Shown here: in pieces, positions 53,230-63,091 of the stretch
Position numbering within the stretch: position 1 is the stretch's first letter
How the letters are laid out: every line of letters starts with the position of its first letter
Assembly (NCBI RefSeq): GCF_013200955.2
Contig: NZ_CP053697.2
Location: 2,480,001 to 2,544,000, forward strand
Origin: Pseudomonas campi
GTDB lineage: Bacteria > Pseudomonadota > Gammaproteobacteria > Pseudomonadales > Pseudomonadaceae
Direction of reading: 5' to 3'
Length of the DNA: 64,000 nucleotides
Position numbers and translations under genes: made by a program
The notes under the pieces: model-generated
Databases searched by the model: none
What the model saw: only the letters and a program-made list of their open reading frames with translations
Told to the model about the DNA's origin: nothing

Positions 53230-53680
53230 GCCGCTCCAGCAGGCCACCCAGGCTGTGCCGCAGACCCTCCAGTTCAGCCAGATCGAAACCACTGTCACAC
53301 AGCAGACGCCCCTTCAGCGGCAACACGCGCTGGCGTAGCGCCACACCCGCCTCGCTGAGGCGCAGATGTACTTCACGCTCGTCCTGCGGCGAACGCTGGC
53401 GCAGCACCAGGCCCAGTTGCTCCAGACGTTTGAGCAGCGGCGTCAGGGTGCCGGAATCGAGCAGCAAACGTTCCCCCAGGGCCTTTACCGTCGGCTGCGC
53501 CGGCGGATTGGCCTGCCACTCCCACAGCACCAGCATGGCCAGGTACTGTGGGTAGGTCAGGCCGAGCTCATCGAGCATCGGCTTATAGGCGCGGGTGACC
53601 GCACGCGAGGCGGCGTACAGCTTGAAGCACAGCTGGTTGTCCAGCTGCAGCTGCGCCTCGACGTCATCCAGCAAGGTCAT
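53213..53680 (-). CDS. ospR: MarR-family peroxide regulator OspR/OhrR-like
   Basis: 155 aa. OhrR-type winged helix: LDNQLCFKLYAASRAVTRAY with a redox Cys at about residue 19, YPQYLAMLVLWEW, LLDSGTLTPLLKRLEQLGLVLRQRS. A further Cys at LLCDSGF. The stop overlaps the sagS 3' end by 17 bp on the opposite strand. Start overlaps the gpx stop by 4 bp, so gpx-ospR is an operon. Its probable operator is at 54205-54234. Known in P. aeruginosa as OspR, oxidative stress and pigment regulator. Confidence 0.92.
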   Translation of the reverse strand: MTLLDDVEAQLQLDNQLCFKLYAASRAVTRAYKPMLDELGLTYPQYLAMLVLWEWQANPPAQPTVKALGERLLLDSGTLTPLLKRLEQLGLVLRQRSPQDEREVHLRLSEAGVALRQRVLPLKGRLLCDSGFDLAELEGLRHSLGGLLERLTALS

Positions 53681-54162
53681 TGCAACAGGGCTTCGATCTC
53701 GGCACTGAGGTCTTCCGGCTTGGTGGTCGGGGCGAAACGCTTGACCACCTGGCCATCGGCACCGATCAGGAACTTGGTGAAGTTCCACTTGATGCCCTGG
53801 CTGCCGAGCAGGCCCGGAGCGCGCTGCTTCAGCTGCACGAACAGCGGATGGGCATCGCTGCCATTGACGTCGATCTTCTTGAACAGCGGGAAGCTGACGC
53901 CGAAGTTCAGTTCGCAGAACTCGGAAATCGCGCCCTCGTCACCCGGCTCCTGCTTGCCGAACTGGTTGCACGGGAAACCGAGCACCACCAGGCCTTTGTC
54001 CTTGTATTGCTGCCAGACGTTTTCCAGGCCTTTGTACTGCGGGGTGAAACCGCACTTGCTGGCGGTGTTGACCACCAGCACGGCCTTGCCACCGAAGTCG
54101 GCGAGGGTCTTTTGCTCGCCTTTGATGGTGGTAACCGGGATATCAAGCAGCTTGTCGCTCAT
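53677..54162 (-). CDS. gpx: glutathione peroxidase (thioredoxin-dependent, Cys type)
   Basis: 161 aa, Cys37 in NTASKCGFTPQYKGLE, the Gln in GFPCNQFGKQEPG and Trp in KWNFTKFLIG form the catalytic set. No signal peptide, so cytoplasmic. Reduces lipid and hydrogen peroxide. Starts at ATG 54162 with TGCCACCC before it, a weak ribosome site. Operon with ospR. Confidence 0.95.
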   Translation of the reverse strand: MSDKLLDIPVTTIKGEQKTLADFGGKAVLVVNTASKCGFTPQYKGLENVWQQYKDKGLVVLGFPCNQFGKQEPGDEGAISEFCELNFGVSFPLFKKIDVNGSDAHPLFVQLKQRAPGLLGSQGIKWNFTKFLIGADGQVVKRFAPTTKPEDLSAEIEALLQ

Positions 54163-54204
54163 GGGTGGCACTCCGAATGGGTTGGGAACCTGGGCAATAT
54201 AGTG

Positions 54205-54234
54205 AGCAATTGAATTGCACACAATTCAATTGCT
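54205..54234. promoter_or_regulatory. OspR/OhrR-type operator upstream of gpx-ospR
   Basis: Perfect 13-bp inverted repeat AGCAATTGAATTG / CAATTCAATTGCT separated by CACA, containing two CAATTnAATTG boxes like those bound by OhrR/OspR proteins. It lies 43-72 bp before gpx, overlapping its likely promoter. Confidence 0.85.
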
Positions 54235-54283
54235 GAAAAATAAGGCCCACGAATAAGTGAGCCTTATTTTCCAGCCACGCGCG

Positions 54284-54679
54284 CTACTCGCGCGGCACCA
54301 GCTTCAACGACAGCGAATTGATGCAATAGCGCATCCCGGTCGGCCGCGGTCCATCCGGGAAGACATGGCCCAGGTGGGCATCACACTTGGCGCACTTGAC
54401 CTCGATACGCTGCATGCCGTGGCTGAAGTCGGCCTTCTCGGCGACCGCCTCGCCGCTGACCGGCTGGAAATAGCTGGGCCAGCCGCTGCCGGAGTCATAC
54501 TTGGCAGCCGAGTCGAACAGCGCCTCACCGCAGCAGGCGCAGTGGTAGAGACCCGGTACCTTGCTGTCGTGGTATTCACCGGTGAAGGGACGCTCGGTGC
54601 CGCCCAGCCGGCAGACGTGGAACTGCTCGTCGGAAAGCTCGTCGCGCCAGGCTTCCAGGGGTTTTTCGATCTTTTCCAT
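54284..54679 (-). CDS. msrB: peptide methionine-R-sulfoxide reductase MsrB
   Basis: 131 aa. Zn Cys pairs C47/C50 (YHCACCG) and C96/C99 ([12 protein letters not shown]), catalytic Cys119 in RYCINSLSL, conserved GWPSYFQP, all present. Reduces Met-R-sulfoxide in proteins. Separate gene, own ribosome site; divergent to alaA with 176 bp between. Neighbour of gpx-ospR, a redox repair group. Confidence 0.96.
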   Translation of the reverse strand: MEKIEKPLEAWRDELSDEQFHVCRLGGTERPFTGEYHDSKVPGLYHCACCGEALFDSAAKYDSGSGWPSYFQPVSGEAVAEKADFSHGMQRIEVKCAKCDAHLGHVFPDGPRPTGMRYCINSLSLKLVPRE

Positions 54680-54855
54680 GGGGTACACCTCAGTGGCAGA
54701 AAAAAGCCCGACCTGTACCTTTTCCGGGCATCGGGCCGCACGTATCATGCGTGCCTCTTTGGACGCCAGTCTGGCAGCAGCGTTACAACCTGCCAAGGCG
54801 CAGGATCAATGCCACCCGCCGCCATCGCGGTGCTTTCTCCCGGGAAATCTGGATC

Positions 54856-56067
54856 ATGCAGGTCAGCAAATCGAACAAGCTCGCCAACGTCTGCTATGAC
54901 ATTCGCGGCCCCGTGCTCAAGCACGCCAAGCGCCTGGAGGAGGAAGGCCATCGCATCCTCAAGCTGAATATCGGCAACCCGGCGCCGTTCGGTTTCGAAG
55001 CCCCGGAGGAAATCCTTCAGGACGTGATCCGCAATCTGCCCACCGCCCAGGGCTACAGCGACTCCAAAGGCCTGTTCAGCGCGCGCAAGGCAGTGATGCA
55101 GTACTACCAGCAGAAGCAGGTGGAAGGCATCGGCATCGAGGACATCTACCTCGGCAACGGCGTCTCCGAACTGATCGTGATGGCCATGCAGGCGCTGCTC
55201 AACAACGGCGACGAAGTGCTGATCCCGGCACCCGATTACCCGCTGTGGACCGCTGCCGTAGCGCTCTCAGGCGGCAAGCCGGTGCATTACCTGTGCGATG
55301 AGCAGGCCGGTTGGTTCCCCGATATCGCCGACATGCGCGCCAAGATCACGCCGAACACCAAGGCTCTGGTGCTGATCAACCCGAACAACCCCACCGGGGC
55401 CGTGTACTCGCGCGAAGTGCTGCTGGAAATCGTCGAACTGGCCCGTCAGCACAATCTGGTGCTGTTCTCCGACGAGATCTACGACAAGATTCTGTATGAC
55501 GACGCCGTGCACATCTGCACCGCCTCGCTGGCCCCGGACGTGCTTTGCCTGACCTTCAACGGCCTGTCCAAGTCCTACCGCGTGGCCGGCTTCCGCTCCG
55601 GCTGGGTGGCCATTTCCGGGCCCAAGCACAAGGCGCAGAGCTACATCGAAGGCATCGACATCCTGGCCAACATGCGCCTGTGCGCCAACGTGCCAAGCCA
55701 GCATGCGATCCAGACCGCACTGGGCGGCTACCAGAGCATCAACGACCTGGTACTGCCGCAAGGCCGCCTGCTGGAGCAGCGCAACCGCACCTGGGAACTG
55801 CTCAACGACATCCCAGGCGTCAGCTGCGTCAAGCCGATGGGCGCGCTGTACGCCTTCCCCAAGATCGACCCGAAGGTCTGCCCGATCCATAACGACGAGA
55901 AGTTCGTCCTCGACCTGCTGCTGTCGGAGAAACTGCTGATCGTCCAGGGCACCGCCTTCAACTGGCCGTGGCCGGATCACTTCCGTGTGGTCACCCTGCC
56001 ACGCGTGGATGACCTGGAGCAGGCCATCGGGCGGATCGGCAGTTTCCTCAAGTCCTACCGTCAATAA
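54856..56067 (+). CDS. alaA: glutamate-pyruvate aminotransferase AlaA
   Basis: 403 aa, PLP-dependent class I/II aminotransferase making alanine. KSNKLANVCYDIRGPVLKHA start as in AlaA, NPNNPTGAVY, SDEIYDKILYD, and the PLP Lys in NGLSKSYRVAGFRSGW. Starts at ATG 54856; the open frame to 54751 is unlikely. Confidence 0.95.
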   Translation: MQVSKSNKLANVCYDIRGPVLKHAKRLEEEGHRILKLNIGNPAPFGFEAPEEILQDVIRNLPTAQGYSDSKGLFSARKAVMQYYQQKQVEGIGIEDIYLGNGVSELIVMAMQALLNNGDEVLIPAPDYPLWTAAVALSGGKPVHYLCDEQAGWFPDIADMRAKITPNTKALVLINPNNPTGAVYSREVLLEIVELARQHNLVLFSDEIYDKILYDDAVHICTASLAPDVLCLTFNGLSKSYRVAGFRSGWVAISGPKHKAQSYIEGIDILANMRLCANVPSQHAIQTALGGYQSINDLVLPQGRLLEQRNRTWELLNDIPGVSCVKPMGALYAFPKIDPKVCPIHNDEKFVLDLLLSEKLLIVQGTAFNWPWPDHFRVVTLPRVDDLEQAIGRIGSFLKSYRQ

Positions 56068-56100
56068 GCCCGGTCTGCTGCGCGACGGTGATGCTGCGTT

Positions 56101-56159
56101 AAAAATGGCTTCGGAATGCTCATTTACAAATCGTAAACTCCGCTTCCTCAGCCATTTTT
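56101..56159. repeat. inverted intergenic element with AAAAATGGCT arms
   Basis: AAAAATGGCT (56101-56110) pairs with AGCCATTTTT (56150-56159), with a central TTTAC ... GTAAA hairpin. This GCTCATTTACA-type element is repeated in many Pseudomonas genomes; it may act as alaA terminator. Confidence 0.6.
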
Positions 56160-56219
56160 GCCTTGCCTGACCTGTCGCTCGCTAGACCTCGGCTGGCTTT
56201 CAGTTGCAAGAGGACCGCC

Positions 56220-56675
56220 ATGGACCTGCAGATCGACGAGTTCTACAAGGATGCCGCCGCCGGCATGCTCCTGCTGTATCAGGCCTTCCCGCGCAAGATC
56301 GCGCTGTATGTGGAAGACCTGATCGGCCGCGAGGAGCCGGACGAGTTCGGCCTGCCCAGCAAACGCCACCAGAGCTGCCTGGGCGCCCTGCTGTGGCTGG
56401 CCGAGGAAGGCTACCTGCGTTACGACTCGACCATCGGCTATGACGCCCTCGACCAGGCCGTGCTCAGCGAAAAGGGCTTCCTGCGCCTGAGCCGCGGCCT
56501 GCCGCATGCCCTGCCCGCTGGCGACAACCCGCCACCACCGGCGGTGCGTCGCGTGCAGGCCACCCTGGCCTGGCAACTGCGTGAAGCACTGTCGCTGCAC
56601 AACAGCGAGAAAGTCGCCCGCCTCACCCGCCTACTCTTCGAAAGCGCTCTAAATCCAGCCCGGGACACAGTTTGA
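56220..56675 (+). CDS. conserved hypothetical protein, 151 aa (PA2829-like)
   Basis: MDLQIDEFYKDAAAGMLLLYQAFPRK, a helix-rich soluble protein with winged-helix-like stretch SCLGALLWLAEEGYLRYDSTIGYDALDQAVLSEKGF (replication or transcription regulator-like). No signal peptide. AAGAGGACCGCC before the ATG at 56220. Function unknown; in PAO1 it stands between alaA and htpX too. Confidence 0.85.
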   Translation: MDLQIDEFYKDAAAGMLLLYQAFPRKIALYVEDLIGREEPDEFGLPSKRHQSCLGALLWLAEEGYLRYDSTIGYDALDQAVLSEKGFLRLSRGLPHALPAGDNPPPPAVRRVQATLAWQLREALSLHNSEKVARLTRLLFESALNPARDTV

Positions 56676-56765
56676 AATAGTCACCGGGTTGAAGATGCCG
56701 GCCCCGCGCCCCTATATAGCCGGCATAACCTGATGATCTCTCGCTCCGAGGAGTAGCTTCACACC

Positions 56766-57638
56766 ATGATGCGCATTCTGTTGTTCCTGGCCACCAACCT
56801 GGCGGTACTGGTCATCGCCAGCATCACCCTCAAACTGCTGGGGGTCGATCGCTTCACCGGTCAGAACTACGGCAGCCTGCTGGTCTTCTGCGCCGTGTTC
56901 GGCTTCGCCGGCTCGCTGATCTCGCTGTTCATCTCCAAGTGGATGGCGAAGATGAGCACCGGCACCCAGATCATCACCCAGCCGCGCACCCGCCACGAAC
57001 AGTGGCTGCTGCAGACGGTGGAAGAACTGGCCCGTGATGCCGGGATCAAGATGCCGGAAGTCGGCATCTTCCCCGCCCACGAGTCCAACGCCTTCGCCAC
57101 CGGCTGGAACAAGAACGATGCGCTGGTCGCCGTCAGTCAGGGCTTGCTGGAACGCTTCTCGCCTGATGAAGTTAAAGCCGTGCTGGCCCACGAAATCGGC
57201 CACGTGGCCAACGGCGACATGGTCACCCTGGCGCTGATCCAGGGCGTGGTGAACACCTTCGTGATGTTCTTTGCACGCATCTTCGGCAATTTCGTCGACA
57301 AGGTGATTTTGAAGAACGAAGGCGGCCCCGGTATTGGCTACTTCGTCGCGACCATCTTCGCCGAGCTTGTTCTAGGGATACTGGCCAGCATCATCGTCAT
57401 GTGGTTCTCGCGCAAACGCGAGTTCAAGGCCGACGAAGCCGGCGCCCGTCTGGCCGGTACCGGCTCGATGATAGGCGCCCTGGAGCGCCTGCGTGCCGAG
57501 CAAGGCATCCCGGTTGAGATGCCCAGCAGCCTGACCGCCTTCGGCATCAACGGCGGCCTGAAGAATGGCCTGGCCGGCCTGCTGATGACCCACCCGCCGC
57601 TGGAACAGCGCATTCAGGCCCTGCGCCAGCGCGGCTGA
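56766..57638 (+). CDS. htpX: HtpX heat-shock membrane protease
   Basis: 290 aa Zn metalloprotease of inner-membrane quality control. Two N-terminal TM helices (6-24, 36-57), HEIGH at 142-146 ([15 protein letters not shown]), two more TM helices at about 155-175 and 190-215, third ligand Glu in [19 protein letters not shown] start with GAGGAG before it. Ends at a good terminator. Confidence 0.96.
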   Translation: MMRILLFLATNLAVLVIASITLKLLGVDRFTGQNYGSLLVFCAVFGFAGSLISLFISKWMAKMSTGTQIITQPRTRHEQWLLQTVEELARDAGIKMPEVGIFPAHESNAFATGWNKNDALVAVSQGLLERFSPDEVKAVLAHEIGHVANGDMVTLALIQGVVNTFVMFFARIFGNFVDKVILKNEGGPGIGYFVATIFAELVLGILASIIVMWFSRKREFKADEAGARLAGTGSMIGALERLRAEQGIPVEMPSSLTAFGINGGLKNGLAGLLMTHPPLEQRIQALRQRG

Positions 57639-57655
57639 TTGCACAGCAGCACGAC

Positions 57656-57679
57656 CAAGGGCAGCTTCGGCTGCCCTTG
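57656..57679 (+). terminator. htpX terminator
   Basis: CAAGGGCAGC TTCG GCTGCCCTTG then TCTTTT; a UUCG tetraloop. Confidence 0.9.
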
Positions 57680-57786
57680 TCTTTTCCGCGACTCAATCGA
57701 CTCAATCGATAAGAAACCCCAGCTTTTCCCGTTTGAAGCCCGACCTCGCTTGATCAATGATCAAATCTATTCAGGAGGACTTCAGC

Positions 57787-58563
57787 GTGCTGCCCAGTTT
57801 ATTCATTTCCCATGGCTCGCCCATGCTGGCCCTCGAGCCCGGCGCCAGCGGCCCCGCCCTCGCCCGCCTGGCGAGCGAGCTACCCAGACCCCGCGCCATT
57901 CTGGTGGTTTCCGCCCACTGGGAAAGCGACGAACTGCTGCTTGGCAGCGCCGCACAACCGCGCACCTGGCACGATTTTGGTGGTTTCCCCGCGCCGCTGT
58001 ACGCCGTGCGATACCCAGCCCCCGGCTCGCCTGAGCTGGCCCGGCAGGCCCAGCAGCTGCTGGCCGAGGCCGGCCTGGCGGCGCGCCTGGACGAACAGCG
58101 CCCGCGCGACCATGGCGCCTGGGTGCCGCTGTCGCTGATGTATCCCGAAGCGGATATCCCGGTGCTGCAACTGTCGCTACCCAGCCAACTCGGCCCAGCA
58201 CTGCAGACCCAGGTCGGCCAGGCCCTGAGCAGCCTGCGCGAGCAGGGCGTGCTGCTGGTCGGCTCCGGCAGCATCACCCACAACCTCGGCGAACTGGACT
58301 GGCGCGCCGGCCCGCAGACCATCACGCCCTGGGCCCTGGAATTTCGCGACTGGATGGTGGAAAAACTGCAGGCCGATGACGAGGCCGCCCTGCATGATTA
58401 CCGCCAGCAGGCCCCGCAGGCCCGGCGCAATCACCCGAGCGACGAGCACCTGCTACCGCTGTACTTCGCCCGCGGCGCCGGCGGCGCCGGCGGCGCCTTC
58501 AAGGTCGAGCACAGCGGCTTCACCTATGGCGCCCTGGGCATGGATATCTACAGCTTCGCCTGA
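57787..58563 (+). CDS. LigB-family extradiol dioxygenase (YgiD/DODA-like)
   Basis: 258 aa. GTG at 57787 is chosen since AGGAGG is 8 bases upstream. Active-site features: SLFISHGSPMLAL, ILVVSAHWESD, DHGAWVPLSLMYPEADIPVLQLS, SGSITHNLGEL and HPSDEHLLPLYFARGA, i.e. the His/Asp set of LigB enzymes. It opens catechol rings such as DOPA, or an unknown diol. Stand-alone. Confidence 0.92.
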   Translation: MLPSLFISHGSPMLALEPGASGPALARLASELPRPRAILVVSAHWESDELLLGSAAQPRTWHDFGGFPAPLYAVRYPAPGSPELARQAQQLLAEAGLAARLDEQRPRDHGAWVPLSLMYPEADIPVLQLSLPSQLGPALQTQVGQALSSLREQGVLLVGSGSITHNLGELDWRAGPQTITPWALEFRDWMVEKLQADDEAALHDYRQQAPQARRNHPSDEHLLPLYFARGAGGAGGAFKVEHSGFTYGALGMDIYSFA

Positions 58564-58596
58564 GTCAGGGATAGCGCACGCTTCCCCTGCGGGCTT

Positions 58597-59020
58597 ACTC
58601 CTTCATCAGCAACAGCAGCGGCCTGTGGCAACTGAGCCAGCAGGGTCTTGGCCAGTTGCTCAACACCCTGCGTTTTCTCACCGACAGCGCCCGCCGCCAG
58701 CTACGCTTGCATCGACAGCAAGCGCGCCCACGCCACAGCCCCTGGCGGTACGACTGGCTGCCGAGGCGACGGGTATTCGACAGCCACATAAAGGGCGTGA
58801 ATTTTCCCGCCAAACCGTGACAAGTCGCTGCCCCGTCAGTACTTCCAGCAGCGCCTGCAGAGGCTCGCGGCACGCTAGCCGAACAATAGTCAGGGACAGG
58901 TCTGCCCTATCACCAGCAACCTGCCGCCCAGCGGCGAGACCAGCCTGGCGCGAGTCGCTGCGGCCCTCGGCCTGCCCGCACCAGTGGCGGACCCGCAAGC
59001 ACTGTGCACGGAAGCCTGAA
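58597..59020 (+). pseudogene. degraded gene fragments incl. an AraC-type regulator piece
   Basis: Two unjoined pieces. At 58597-58820: FISNSSGLWQLSQQGLGQLL, then NTLRFLTDSARRQLRLHRQ; at 58905-59020: [19 protein letters not shown], the start of an AraC-family helix-turn-helix, then a premature TGA. No start, several stops. Leftovers of genes lost before the MCP. Confidence 0.5.
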
Positions 59021-59132
59021 CCAGCCGGTTGCCCACACCGCGCCGGGAAATCTTCACCGTGGATTCAATAAAACAGCGGCACTGCCGAAGCAACTAACAG
59101 ACATTGCATCACCAGCAGGAGTGGCCATAACA

Positions 59133-60872
59133 ATGAAAAAAGCCAACAACACCGGAATCATCCAGATCGCCGTCATCGCGGTAACCTTCGCCGGGCTGCT
59201 CTACACCTTCCTCGCGATGAGACAAGCTGCTACCGACGCGGAAAAAGTCGCCGAACGACGCTACCACTCCTATCTGCTGGCCGATGAGCTGCGCCAGAGC
59301 TCGGACGACCTGACCCGCCTCGGGCGCACCTATGTGGTCACCGCCGATCCGGAATACGAGCGCCAGTACCTGCGGATTCTCGACATTCGCAACGGCAAGG
59401 CGCCCCGACCGCAGGACTACCACCGCATCTACTGGGACTTCGTCGCAGCCGGCGAAGCGCAGCCGCGCCCCAACGGCGCGACCGAGTCGCTACAGGACCT
59501 GATGGTCAAGGCCGGTTTCAGCGACAGCGAATTCGCCAAGCTCAAGGAAGCCCAGGCCAACTCCGACGGCCTGGTGCAGCTGGAGGTCAAGGCAATGAAC
59601 GCGGTCAAAGGCAAATTCGCCGACGACCAGGGCAACTACACGGTGACCGCAGAGCCCGACCTCGAAATGGCGCGCAACCTGGTGCACAGCCCGGAATATC
59701 ACCAGTTCAAGGCGCAGATCATGAAGCCGCTGGACGCGTTCTTCGTCCAGGTGGAGGAGCGCACGAAGGCCGAAGTGGAGGTTGCGGAAGACGCGCTCAG
59801 CACTGCGCAGAACCTGTTCGTGGCCGTCCTTATCCTGCTGATCGGGCAAGTTGCCCTGCTGATCTACCTCGGCCGCCAGCAGACCCTGGCCCAACTGGGC
59901 GCCAAGCCGGAAGTCCTGGAGCGAGTGCTGAACGAAATCGCCTCGGGCAACCTGGGCGTCAGTATCCCTCCCGCCGCAGAAGACAGCGCGCTGGGGCGCA
60001 CCCGCATGATGAACGACAGGCTCAAGGCACTGATCGGAGCAGTCTCGGCGACCGGCGAACGACTGGTCAGCGCCGTCGGGCAGATCGCCCAGGTCGTCGA
60101 AGACACCGCCGCACGCGCCAATCAACAGAACGAGATGACCGACCTGGTGGCCACCGCAGTGCATGAAATGGGCCTGACCGTGCAGGAAATCGCGCGCAAT
60201 GCCGGCGGCGCGGCGCAGGCTTCGCAGAATGCCCAAGAGGAAGCCAGCCAGGCCAGCAAGGCGGTCAAACAGTCCACCACACAGATCGAGCGGATGGCTA
60301 CTGACATTGGCTCGGCAGCCAAGGCAGTCGGCGAACTGGCCGAGCAAGTGGCCTCCATCGACCAGGTACTGGCCGTGATCCGCGGCATTTCCGAGCAGAC
60401 CAACCTGTTGGCGCTGAACGCCGCCATCGAAGCCGCCCGCGCCGGGGAAATGGGCCGTGGCTTCGCCGTGGTGGCCGACGAGGTGCGCACCCTGGCCGGC
60501 CGCACCCAGGGCTCCACCGACGAGATTCAGCAGATGATCCAGCGCCTGAAAACGGGCGCCGAGGCTGCGGTGAGTTCGATGCGTGCCGGCCACGAGGCGA
60601 CCCGCAGCGGCGTTGAGGCCAGCCAGAGCACCAACCAGTCGCTGGGCGCCATCGCCGAGCAGATCGGCCACATCAGCGACCTCAACCATCAGGTGGCAAC
60701 GGCCACCGAAGAGCAATCCTCGGTGACCGAAGAGATCAACCGTAATGTCCAGGGTATCGCCGACCTGGCGCACTCCACGGTCAACGATACCCAGCGCTGC
60801 CAGGCGGATTGCCAGACTCTGCGAAACCTGTCTGTAGACCTGTCCAAACAAATGGCGAGTTTCCGCCTGTAA
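59133..60872 (+). CDS. methyl-accepting chemotaxis protein
   Basis: 579 aa from ATG 59133. TM1 8-28, periplasmic sensor of about 190 residues ([28 protein letters not shown], a helical-bundle type), TM2 near 231-251, HAMP, then the signalling hairpin [21 protein letters not shown]. No CheB/CheR pentapeptide at the C-terminus. The ligand is unknown. Confidence 0.93.
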   Translation: MKKANNTGIIQIAVIAVTFAGLLYTFLAMRQAATDAEKVAERRYHSYLLADELRQSSDDLTRLGRTYVVTADPEYERQYLRILDIRNGKAPRPQDYHRIYWDFVAAGEAQPRPNGATESLQDLMVKAGFSDSEFAKLKEAQANSDGLVQLEVKAMNAVKGKFADDQGNYTVTAEPDLEMARNLVHSPEYHQFKAQIMKPLDAFFVQVEERTKAEVEVAEDALSTAQNLFVAVLILLIGQVALLIYLGRQQTLAQLGAKPEVLERVLNEIASGNLGVSIPPAAEDSALGRTRMMNDRLKALIGAVSATGERLVSAVGQIAQVVEDTAARANQQNEMTDLVATAVHEMGLTVQEIARNAGGAAQASQNAQEEASQASKAVKQSTTQIERMATDIGSAAKAVGELAEQVASIDQVLAVIRGISEQTNLLALNAAIEAARAGEMGRGFAVVADEVRTLAGRTQGSTDEIQQMIQRLKTGAEAAVSSMRAGHEATRSGVEASQSTNQSLGAIAEQIGHISDLNHQVATATEEQSSVTEEINRNVQGIADLAHSTVNDTQRCQADCQTLRNLSVDLSKQMASFRL

Positions 60873-60924
60873 AGACGCCCTTTCCTCTCGGAAAGGGGCT
60901 CAGCCGAAGACTAGGGCCTACGGG

Positions 60925-60956
60925 ACGAATGCACGAATGCACGAATGCACGAATCG
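60925..60956. repeat. 8-bp tandem repeat ACGAATGC, about four units
   Basis: Three perfect and one partial unit of ACGAATGC between the MCP stop and the terminator; possible slippage site, no coding role seen. Confidence 0.85.
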
Positions 60957-60992
60957 TCAACCAGTTCTACCCGCGCGCTTCTGCTCCACCAT

Positions 60993-61023
60993 AAAAAAGC
61001 CCCGCACTAGGCGGGGCTTTTTT
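60993..61023. terminator. bidirectional terminator MCP / helicase
   Basis: AAAAAAGCCCCGC ... GCGGGGCTTTTTT. Confidence 0.92.
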
Positions 61024-61036
61024 ATTCACGCGAGGA

Positions 61037-62722
61037 TTAATCCTCGCGATAACGACGCAGCTTCAGGGCCTTGCCGGCAACGCGGGTGTCCTTGAGCTTG
61101 CCGAGCAGACGGTCGAGGCCTTCTTCCGGCAGTTCGATCAGGCTGAAGGTCTCGCGGATCTGGATACGACCGATGGCTTCGCGGGCCAGGCCACCTTCGT
61201 TGAGAATCGCGCCGAGCAGGTTCTTCGCGGCGATGCCGTCGCGAGTGCCCAGGGCGGTACGGCAACGGGCACGGCCTTCGGTCAGCGGCACCGGGGCACG
61301 ACGCTCACGCGGGGCGAAATCGCCACCGCTGCTGCGCTCGCCATCACGCTCACGACGTTCGCGCGGGGCGCTGACTGTCGGCACCAGCGGCTGCTCGCGC
61401 TCGACGTCAGCCAGGTTCAGCGACTGGCCATTGGTGGCCTTGCGCAGCAGGGCCGCGGCCAGGGCACGCGGGGTGCAGCCGATATCGGCGACCAGACGGT
61501 CGAGCAGCTCGCCATGACTGGCTTCGGCATCAGCCACCAGCGGCGCCAGGCTGTTGGTCAGCTTCTTGATGCGTGCATCCAGCACCTGCTGAGCGTTGGG
61601 CAGGCGCACTTCGGCGACTTTCTGCCCGGTTACACGCTCGATCACCTGCAGCATGCGGCGCTCACGCGGAGTCACCAGCAGCAGCGCACGGCCAACGCGA
61701 CCGGCACGGCCGGTACGACCGATACGGTGCACGTAGGACTCTGGGTCGTACGGCATGTCGACGTTGAGTACGTGGGTGATGCGCGGTACGTCGATACCAC
61801 GGGCGGCCACGTCGGTGGCGACCACGATATCCAGACGGCCGTCCTTCAGCGACTCGATGACGCGCTCGCGCTGATTCTGCGCGATATCACCGTTCAGCGC
61901 GGCAACCTTGTAGCCCTTGGCTTCCAGCGCGGAGGCCAGGTCCAGGGTGGCTTGCTTGGTGCGTACGAAGGCGATCAGGGCGTCGAATTCCTCGACTTCC
62001 AGCAGGCGCGACACGGCCTGGACCTTCTGGTCGGCATGCACCATCAGGTGCGCCTGCTCGATCAGCGAGACGGTCTGGGTCTTGGCGGCGATCTTGATGT
62101 GTTTCGGGTCGCGCAGGTGCTTCTCGGCGATGGTGCGGATCGAGGCCGGCAGGGTCGCGGAGAACAGCACGCTCTGGCGGCTGGCCGGCATGGCCTGGAA
62201 GATCACTTCCAGGTCATCCATGAAGCCGAGCTTGAGCATTTCGTCGGCTTCGTCCAGCACCAGGTGGCTGATGGTCGACAGCAGCTGGTCGTTGCGGCTC
62301 AGGTGGTCAACCAGGCGACCCGGGGTGGCCACGATGACCTGGGCACCCATGCGGATGGCCTTGAGCTGCGGGCCCATCGGCGCGCCGCCGTAGACGGCCA
62401 CCACGCTCAGGCCTGGCATCTGCTTGGCGTAGGTTTCAAACGCGGTGGCCACTTGCAGGGCCAGCTCACGGGTCGGCGCGAGGATCAGCGCCTGCAGTTC
62501 ACGCTTGGCCGGGTCGATCTTCGACAGGATCGGCAGGGCGAACGCTGCAGTCTTGCCGGTACCGGTCTGCGCCTGGCCGATCATGTCGTGGCCGGCGAGG
62601 ATCACCGGGATCGCCTGGGATTGAATCGGGGACGGCTCTTCGTAACCCACCGCGGTCAGCGCAGCGAGAATAGAAGGATGAAGGCCGAGTTCGGCGAAAG
62701 TGCCGGTTACTTCCTGGGTCAT
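61037..62722 (-). CDS. deaD: DEAD-box RNA helicase, DeaD/CsdA-like
   Basis: 561 aa from ATG 62722. Q motif ...GYEEPSPIQSQAIP, motif I AQTGTGKTAAF (Lys57), DEAD in VLDEADEMLKLGF, SAT, motif VI HRIGRTGRAGR, then an Arg-rich linker and a C-terminal DbpA/CsdA RNA-binding domain (NLLGAILNEGGL, IQIRETFSLIELPE). Unwinds RNA in ribosome assembly and cold adaptation. Long upstream gap 62723-63091 may hold a 5' leader. Confidence 0.94.
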   Translation of the reverse strand: MTQEVTGTFAELGLHPSILAALTAVGYEEPSPIQSQAIPVILAGHDMIGQAQTGTGKTAAFALPILSKIDPAKRELQALILAPTRELALQVATAFETYAKQMPGLSVVAVYGGAPMGPQLKAIRMGAQVIVATPGRLVDHLSRNDQLLSTISHLVLDEADEMLKLGFMDDLEVIFQAMPASRQSVLFSATLPASIRTIAEKHLRDPKHIKIAAKTQTVSLIEQAHLMVHADQKVQAVSRLLEVEEFDALIAFVRTKQATLDLASALEAKGYKVAALNGDIAQNQRERVIESLKDGRLDIVVATDVAARGIDVPRITHVLNVDMPYDPESYVHRIGRTGRAGRVGRALLLVTPRERRMLQVIERVTGQKVAEVRLPNAQQVLDARIKKLTNSLAPLVADAEASHGELLDRLVADIGCTPRALAAALLRKATNGQSLNLADVEREQPLVPTVSAPRERRERDGERSSGGDFAPRERRAPVPLTEGRARCRTALGTRDGIAAKNLLGAILNEGGLAREAIGRIQIRETFSLIELPEEGLDRLLGKLKDTRVAGKALKLRRYRED

Positions 62723-63091
62723 GGGTCTGCCTCTAGGTGCATCCGCAAAGACCCAAGTTCCAAAGCTGCACATGCCATGTAGGACCCGAAAGTCACCCTG
62801 GCAGCCGTGTAGGCGGGGATTTGCGAAAACTAAATGAATAAAACGTCAAGGATAGTTCGCTATGCGAACAAGCTGCCGAAGCAAGCGCTTCGTGAGTTTA
62901 ACCACCTGAACGACGGCCAAGTTTGGCCGGGCGCGAATCATACAGGAAAAGCTGTCCACGTGGCAGATTTTTTACAGAAGCGGCGCGCGTCTTGCAGATC
63001 ATAGCCTGCCATTCAGGCGGGCAATGCGTTTGGACGACCGCCGGCGGGCTGACTATAAAGAGAGCTTCTCTAGCGAATTTGGAGCCACCCC
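62723..63091. other. 369-bp divergent intergenic region
   Basis: No gene. AT-rich parts such as AACTAAATGAATAAAACG near 62829 suggest promoters and a leader RNA for the helicase, as common for cold-shock helicase genes; no specific motif assigned. Confidence 0.4.

Noticed and set aside
60925..60956. Possible CRISPR repeat
   Set aside because: Units are 8 bp with no spacers; simple tandem repeat.
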